Assembly (NCBI GenBank): GCA_027604705.1
Contig: JADHYV010000033.1
Coordinates: forward strand, 181,574 to 245,573
Length of the DNA stretch: 64,000 nt
Source of the DNA: Allomyces arbusculus
Taxonomy: Eukaryota; Blastocladiomycota; Blastocladiomycetes; Blastocladiales; Blastocladiaceae
Reading direction: 5' to 3'
The position numbers were made by a program, and so were the translations under genes. The stretch's first letter is position 1. Each line of letters begins with the position of its first letter. The notes under the pieces are model-generated. The model ran no database searches. It was not told the origin of the DNA and saw only the letters and a list, made by a program, of their open reading frames with translations. Below, piece after piece: positions 58,294 to 64,000 of the stretch.

Positions 58294-59270
58294 GGCCCAT
58301 TTGTGAAGGCGATTGGACCGTGCGCGTGACGATCAGTCGACCTGATCTGCACGCCGCCATAGGCACGTTGGCGGGGAGGAGGAGGAGGGGAGAGACTGGA
58401 GGAATGACGACTTTGGAGCGAGGCCGATCGGCCGGGATTGGTGGAGGGACTCACATTTCGCGCTGCCCATTCGAGGTCCGTTCTTTTTTAAGGTTGGCAC
58501 TGATCGCCCCTGATCACGACCGCGCCGGCGCGTGCGCAGCGCAGGCACCACCGCCCATGCGCCTGCCGCTGCCACCACCAGAGGTCCGTTCGCGACGACG
58601 CGCCGCCCGTGGATCGGCTAGCACAATAGTGTTTGAGCGCGAGTGCCGTGCGACGTGTCAAACGGGTCAGGTGAGATGCACGTGCGGCCAAACCAAAGCG
58701 CGTCGCGACAGAAAAATCGCTTGCCGTCACCGACGAGGTCTGGCGCGCCGGCGCTCGCCTCCTCTTGCTTTTCTTCGGCAGCCGATCTGCGCCAACTCAT
58801 GTTCGCCGACGACGACGCCCTGCCCGTCGCCAACACCCGCTCGACCAGCACCAGCGCCGACGCCAACGACCACGACCGCGACTCCAGGCGCAACCCGACC
58901 CGCGCTTGATCCAGCACTTCCAGAACACGCACCGCGCAGTGCCGTTCCCGACGCTGATCTTCCAATCCAGTCCGTACCAACCGCGGCCACGGCGTGATCC
59001 TGGCTGTGTGCCTGCTCCGGCTTGCGTTCCTGGCAACGGGTTCGACGGCCCTGTTTGCTCGCGCGCTTGTGTGCTTCGCCGCTCACCGTTTATCGCCACG
59101 CGCGCCCTGCTGCCTTGGCCGCGATCACGGCCCCCCTTCCTCCATCCTCCCCCGCACTCCTCTGCACTCTCTTTCTCGTCCTCCCCACGCCCAGACCCGG
59201 ATCTCGGACACCTTGCCGACGCCGAACCCCCCCCCCCCCCACGCCGTCCCCCGCCGTACCTGCCCCCGCC
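58294..59270. other. Intergenic region with a possible unassigned coding exon
   Basis: Between beta-adaptin and SURF4. The last 150 bases are CT/C-rich with a C14 run at about 59227-59240, as in a promoter. The middle part contains one segment with strong coding bias, listed separately. The rest shows nothing I can interpret. Confidence 0.5.
58782..58909 (+). CDS. Possible orphan coding exon (partial, unassigned)
   Basis: Preceded by a textbook acceptor (a T/C tract ending TTCTTCGGCAG at 58781). The frame DLRQLMFADDDALPVANTRS has C or G in almost every third position for over 30 codons and then reaches TGA. A different frame a few bases on (PDPRLIQHFQNTH) also looks coding, so either another splice joins them or a base error is present. 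I could not find a convincing first exon. It could be the remains of a small gene between APL2 and SURF4. Confidence 0.25.
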
Positions 59271-60417
<1,147 letters not shown>

Positions 60418-61357
60418 TAGGCCGGGCCTCCCCATCTCTGCTCTGCTCGACCGCAATTGCGTGCGCGTCGGGGTCGGTCGGTCACTGGCTCCTGCCGTGG
60501 CGTTTTCTGTGTACGGCGGACGCGGTGATCTGAAGGCGGTGGCAATGCCGCTTCAATCGTCGCGCGTGACGTGTCGTGCCGTGCCGACGGGGCCCGGTGC
60601 AACGAGATCGAGCGCGTGCGCGCGCGCCCGCGGACCGAGCGGGTGTGGATGGATCATATCATTCCGATACAGCGTGGTTTGGTTTTTGGATTGGGATTGA
60701 TGGCAGCTGCCGGCGTTTGGCGGCACGCTGACGATCGCTCAAGTGCGAGGTGCGTGCTGTGGGTGACGACGGACAGGACCAAAGGCGCGCATTCTGCGCG
60801 GGTGCAGCCAAGAGTCGGCCTCGCCTAGAGAGCGGGGCCAACAAGCGGAGAGAGGGCCGCGAGTCCCACACCAACCGTAGCAGCGTCGCCACCCTTGCAA
60901 GCAGCATCAGTCGCGTCGCAAACAGGAGCAAGGATGGCGCTGGCGGCGTTGCCCTTTGCTCGGGTCCAATAGAACAGGACCGGAAAGCGATTGAGAGCGC
61001 GCTGCAATTTACGCGCCTGCTGTTGCGAGACGCGTCGGATCGCGTCGTCTTTGACAGCGCGTATTTTCGGAGCACGTCCGGCGCAGCGATTTGGGTTTGC
61101 AGCACGCTCCTCCTCTCTCCTTCTGGCTCGCGCCCTCGTTGGGCAATCGCACATCGTCGTCAGCAACAGCTCGATCGCTTTTCGTCCCGCCAGCGCTCCT
61201 CTCGTCGGCCCGCCGACACGCACGGCAGCCACACCCGCCGTCGCCCCTTTGCGCTCGCACTCTTTGCTCTCGCGCACGCGTCACGGCACACAAGCTACAA
61301 CTTCCCGCTGCCGCCAGCCAACTCGACCACATCCCCATCGCAACCACAATTACGACC
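60418..61357. other. Intergenic region
   Basis: 940 bases between SURF4 and the thioredoxin-fold gene. No protein blocks, repeats or RNA genes were recognised. Open frames here are Arg/Ala-rich and lack coding bias. Confidence 0.5.
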
Positions 61358-62863
61358 ATGGCGCCCACCATCGCTGCACCGGCGCGCCGTTCTACCCGGA
61401 CCCGCTCCGTCGTGCTCGTCGCGCTCACCGCCGCCCTGCTGCTGCTCACCACCGTGACCCACGCCGAGCCCAAGTACCGCCCTCGTGACACGCGCCAGCA
61501 CGATGAACCCGCGTGGCCCGCGCAGTACGCCGGCACCGCGCGCTCCTCGCCGTTTGCCCACGATGACCACCAGCGCCCACCGCTCCTCCTCTCCCACGCC
61601 GGCCGCGAAATCGTGCTTGCAGCCGCCGACCACGACCGCACACCGGCGCTGCGGCATACCGATCTCGGTACGCCGGGGCTCCAACTGGCCATGGTCGGCC
61701 GGATCGCGCCCACCATGCAGCAGGGGATCCATTGTCGCCCGATCCCATGATGTCATCCCCGACGACCACTCACCGTGCCTCGTCGCCGCGCCCCGCGTTA
61801 CTAGACGCTCCCGAATCGGGTCTCGCCACGACCGGTCCCGCGCCCAAGGTCTGGGTCACGGCCTATCTGGACCTCCTTTGCCCCGACTCGCGCGCTTTCT
61901 GGCCGGCGCTCAAGCAGGTGCGGATCATCCATTTCCACCGACCAAGGCTCGTCGACTCGCGCATGCTTACGCATCTGTCCGCTCCAATTTCGCGCGGCTC
62001 TCTCCACTCTCCGACACGATCGCGCTTTTCACGACGACCACCAGGTCTACGCGCACCTGGCACCGTGTATCCACGTCCAAGCCGTCCTCTTCCCGCTGCC
62101 GTACGCTCAAGCCTCTCCACCTGCACCTGCGCACGCGCCGTCTCAGGCACGCACGCGCAATCGCGCCATTCGCTGACGGAAACACTGGCCGAATCCAACA
62201 GGTACCACCGCAACGCCTTTATTCTCTCCCAAGGCGCATGGGCTGTCGTGAAAGTGCGCCCGGCCCTGATCGTGCCTTACGTCGACTGGGTCTTTGCGCG
62301 GCTCGAAGGTCCGCAAAAAAAAAATATCTCCTCACGCATTTGCGCCGCGCGTCGCGTCTCGCGCACGCTCACGCTCACGCTTGGTCCGCCCTCGGACGTA
62401 GAACTCGGCAACCCCGACCAACGCATCAGCGAATCGCAATTCCGCACGCAAATCGCCGCGCGCGTCTGGGATGACCTCCACCTCGACCGATTCCAGGACA
62501 ACGACGGGATGAATGCGACGACGTACGCACCTACACCATCCGCCCCACACCCCACCCTTCCGCTCGCTCACCTCCACTCCTCTTCCCCCGGCCAGATTCG
62601 CAGACCTCTGGCGCCCGCACTCCCTCGCTGACCAAGCCGCGCGCGCCGAGTGGAAGGCCGGTGCCAAGCAGGGCGCGTTTGGCACGCCGCAAGTGCAAGT
62701 GAATGGCGAATGGGACCGCCGCGTCGAGTCGTTTACGACGCTCGATGAGTGGGAGGATTACTTTGCGGATACGTGTGCGCCGAGCTCGACAGGGAAGGTT
62801 GCGGTGCGCGACACGCGGACGGATGCGGCTGCCGCAAAGTCGGTGGGGGCGCGTCGCGGTTGA
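61358..62863 (+). CDS. Secreted DsbA-like thioredoxin-fold protein (about 324 aa)
   Basis: Exons 61358-61667, then 61805-61917 (or starting 61721), 62045-62100, 62202-62308, 62402-62522 and 62596-62863. Residues 1-36 are a signal peptide (basic start, long Leu/Ala/Val core, THA cleavage site). The fold reads VWVTAYLDLLCPDSRAFW (beta strand and active-site position with a single Cys, CPDS), HVQAVLFPLPYHRNAFILSQGAW (the PLP.HRNAF helix of this fungal DsbA-like family), a helical insertion, then the cis-proline region GAFGTPQVQVNGEW. With one active-site cysteine it is unlikely to be a classical disulphide oxidase. Activity and substrate are unknown. The second exon's acceptor is uncertain: both choices stay in frame and differ by 28 residues (324 or 352 in total). 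Confidence 0.75.
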
Positions 62864-63268
62864 GGTGCCGGGTGGGTAACGAGGACGTGCGCGCAGTTCC
62901 CATTGGACGAGAAGGCGGAATGGGTAGTCTGCAGGGAAAGAGCAGATTTTCGGCCGGGACGTGGTTCCCTCCTGCCCCAGACCGGACCGGTGCCTGGGTC
63001 GTGTCGCCAAACTGTGGCGATGGGGCGCGCGTCCGTCGCCACAGTGGCACCGCGCGCGACGGAGTGACGTTTTGATGGCGTGGGGCCAGGCAATATACTG
63101 ATTGGATGCGTGCGATGCGTCGTTATGGTTTGCCGTACATTTACTGCACAGCGGCCATCTTCTTTGGTTGGTATAAAGATGTCGACCACCGCGTGGTGAC
63201 CCACTCCCAACGTCTCGCTGCTCACTTGCGAGCGATCTCGACCCGCCGCGCACTGCCCCGCCATCACC
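62864..63268. other. Intergenic region before the last gene
   Basis: 405 bases holding the 3' flank of the thioredoxin-fold gene and the promoter of the terminal gene, including a TATA box at 63172-63177. No other feature seen. Confidence 0.6.
63172..63177 (+). promoter_or_regulatory. TATA box of the terminal gene
   Basis: TATAAA in the context TTGGTATAAAGATG, 97 bases before the chosen start codon. An ATG directly after the box (63179) would precede the expected start site, which supports 63269 as the real start. Confidence 0.6.
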
Positions 63269-63700
63269 ATGTGCTACGCCGACGCGCTCATCACCATGGT
63301 CAAAGATGCACCGCCCGCCAACGCGCTGAGCGGGTACCGCGACCGGACCACGCCCGTCTACAACTTCATCACGCTCATGGCGCAGCTCGAGTCGCTCTAC
63401 GTTGAATCAAACGGCGCCGTGACCAACATCTGTGTGCAGTTCCCTGAAGACGATCAAGTCTACCACGTGTTTCTTGGGCCGACTAAGGAGCCGTCCGAGT
63501 TTAGCTCGACGTGCGCATCGTGGTACGTGCGCGACCGGTATGACAAGAAGTGGACCAATTTCACGACGTGGTTCAATGTGCAAGTGCGGGACGAGGAGGA
63601 AGTGGGGAAGGCGCCCGTGTTTCTCGGGACCATGTTTGCCGCGTTCAAGCGGTGCCAGAAGCACAAGTTTGTGCGATTTCTCGCAACTGCCGAAGCATAA
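63269..63700 (+). CDS. Unknown 143-residue protein next to the chromosome end
   Basis: Single exon starting in CACCATGTGC, 91 bases downstream of a TATA box, with strong GC3 bias. The product is well folded in appearance, alpha/beta, with an aromatic-rich core (FITLMAQLESLYVES, VTNICVQFPEDDQVYHVFLG, WYVRDRYDKKWTNFTTWFNVQV, TMFAAFKRCQKHKFVRFL). No signal peptide, membrane span or familiar motif. I do not recognise the family. The stop codon is followed after eight bases by telomere-like repeats, so it has no ordinary 3' UTR. Either the true C terminus was lost at a chromosome break or transcription ends in the repeat. Confidence 0.75.
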   Translation: MCYADALITMVKDAPPANALSGYRDRTTPVYNFITLMAQLESLYVESNGAVTNICVQFPEDDQVYHVFLGPTKEPSEFSSTCASWYVRDRYDKKWTNFTTWFNVQVRDEEEVGKAPVFLGTMFAAFKRCQKHKFVRFLATAEA

Positions 63701-63708
63701 GGAGGAGG

Positions 63709-64000
63709 TTTTTTTAGGTTTTAGGTTTTAGGTTTTTTAGGTTTTTAGGTTTTTTTTTTAGTTTTTAGGTTTTTTTAGGTTTTAGGTTTAGGTTAGGTTT
63801 TTAGGTTTAGGTTAGGTTTTAGGTTTTAGGTTTTTAGGTTTTTAGGTTTTAGGTTTTAGGTTTAGGTTTTTTAGGTTTAGGTTTAGTTAGGTTTTAGGTT
63901 TTAGGTTTAGGTTAGGTTAGGTTTAGGTTTAGGTTAGGTTTAGGTTTTTAGGTTTTAGGTTTTAGGTTAGGTTTTAGGTTAGGTTTAGGTTTTAGGTTAG
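63709..64000 (+). repeat. Telomere-like tract of TnAGG repeats reaching the window edge
   Basis: Nearly 290 bases made only of units with two to about nine T followed by AGG (two units have a single G). The G-rich strand runs 5' to 3' toward the right edge, as at a right-hand chromosome end. There are always at most two G, unlike the common fungal TTAGGG, and the T count varies from unit to unit. A real heterogeneous telomere, or a canonical one distorted by sequencing or consensus errors, would both fit. Confidence 0.8.

Noticed and set aside
63709-64000. Interpretation as an ordinary interstitial microsatellite
   Set aside because: It runs to the window edge, is oriented as a right-hand telomere and has a telomere-type unit. 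This is kept only as an alternative because the window edge may not be the true contig end.

Overview
The window is a eukaryotic nuclear sequence, very GC-rich, with short introns (roughly 50-135 bases), strong C/G preference at third codon positions and a tract of TnAGG repeats at its right edge that looks like a chromosome end. The gene content fits a flagellated (zoosporic) fungus, most likely a blastocladiomycete-like or chytrid-like lineage. DRC3 is a motile-cilium gene, a giant PACT-domain protein implies a centriole or basal-body scaffold, and an Opy2-type eight-cysteine surface protein and a fungal-style GATA factor point to Fungi. The species assignment is inference; no rRNA is present.

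Layout. 0-4.4 kb: 3' end of a lipid-droplet hydrolase (LDAH), a 73-residue unknown protein, a GPI-anchored Opy2-like surface protein and dynactin p25 (DCTN5). 4.9-17.4 kb: two long minus-strand proteins with a linker-histone-like winged helix (H15) flank a plus-strand pair, a proline-rich protein with a PH-like region and an RGS-domain protein. 17.4-20.3 kb: no gene seen. 20.3-36.3 kb: an acidic coiled-coil protein, a 2,568-residue PACT-domain coiled-coil protein and a 1,759-residue two-finger GATA factor. 37.3-47.1 kb: exosome subunit RRP43, then two divergently transcribed DNA-damage-type proteins. One carries six BRCT domains arranged 4+2 (Rtt107/Brc1/PTIP-like). The other carries a C-terminal tandem BRCT closely resembling that of BRCA1, without a RING. 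47.3-60.4 kb: a PH-domain protein, DRC3, mitochondrial isoleucyl-tRNA synthetase, beta-adaptin of AP-1/AP-2 and SURF4/Erv29. 61.4-63.7 kb: a secreted DsbA-like thioredoxin-fold protein and a 143-residue unknown protein whose stop codon lies 8 bases from the telomere-like tract.

Most of the recognisable genes are unlinked housekeeping functions. Three groupings may be functional: the divergent BRCT pair sharing about 330 bases of promoter, the two H15 paralogues on one strand 7 kb apart, and the two flagellar/centrosomal genes (PACT and DRC3). Splice junctions were placed by hand from family alignment, reading frame and GT-AG rules. All multi-exon models listed close in frame, but single junctions marked uncertain could move.
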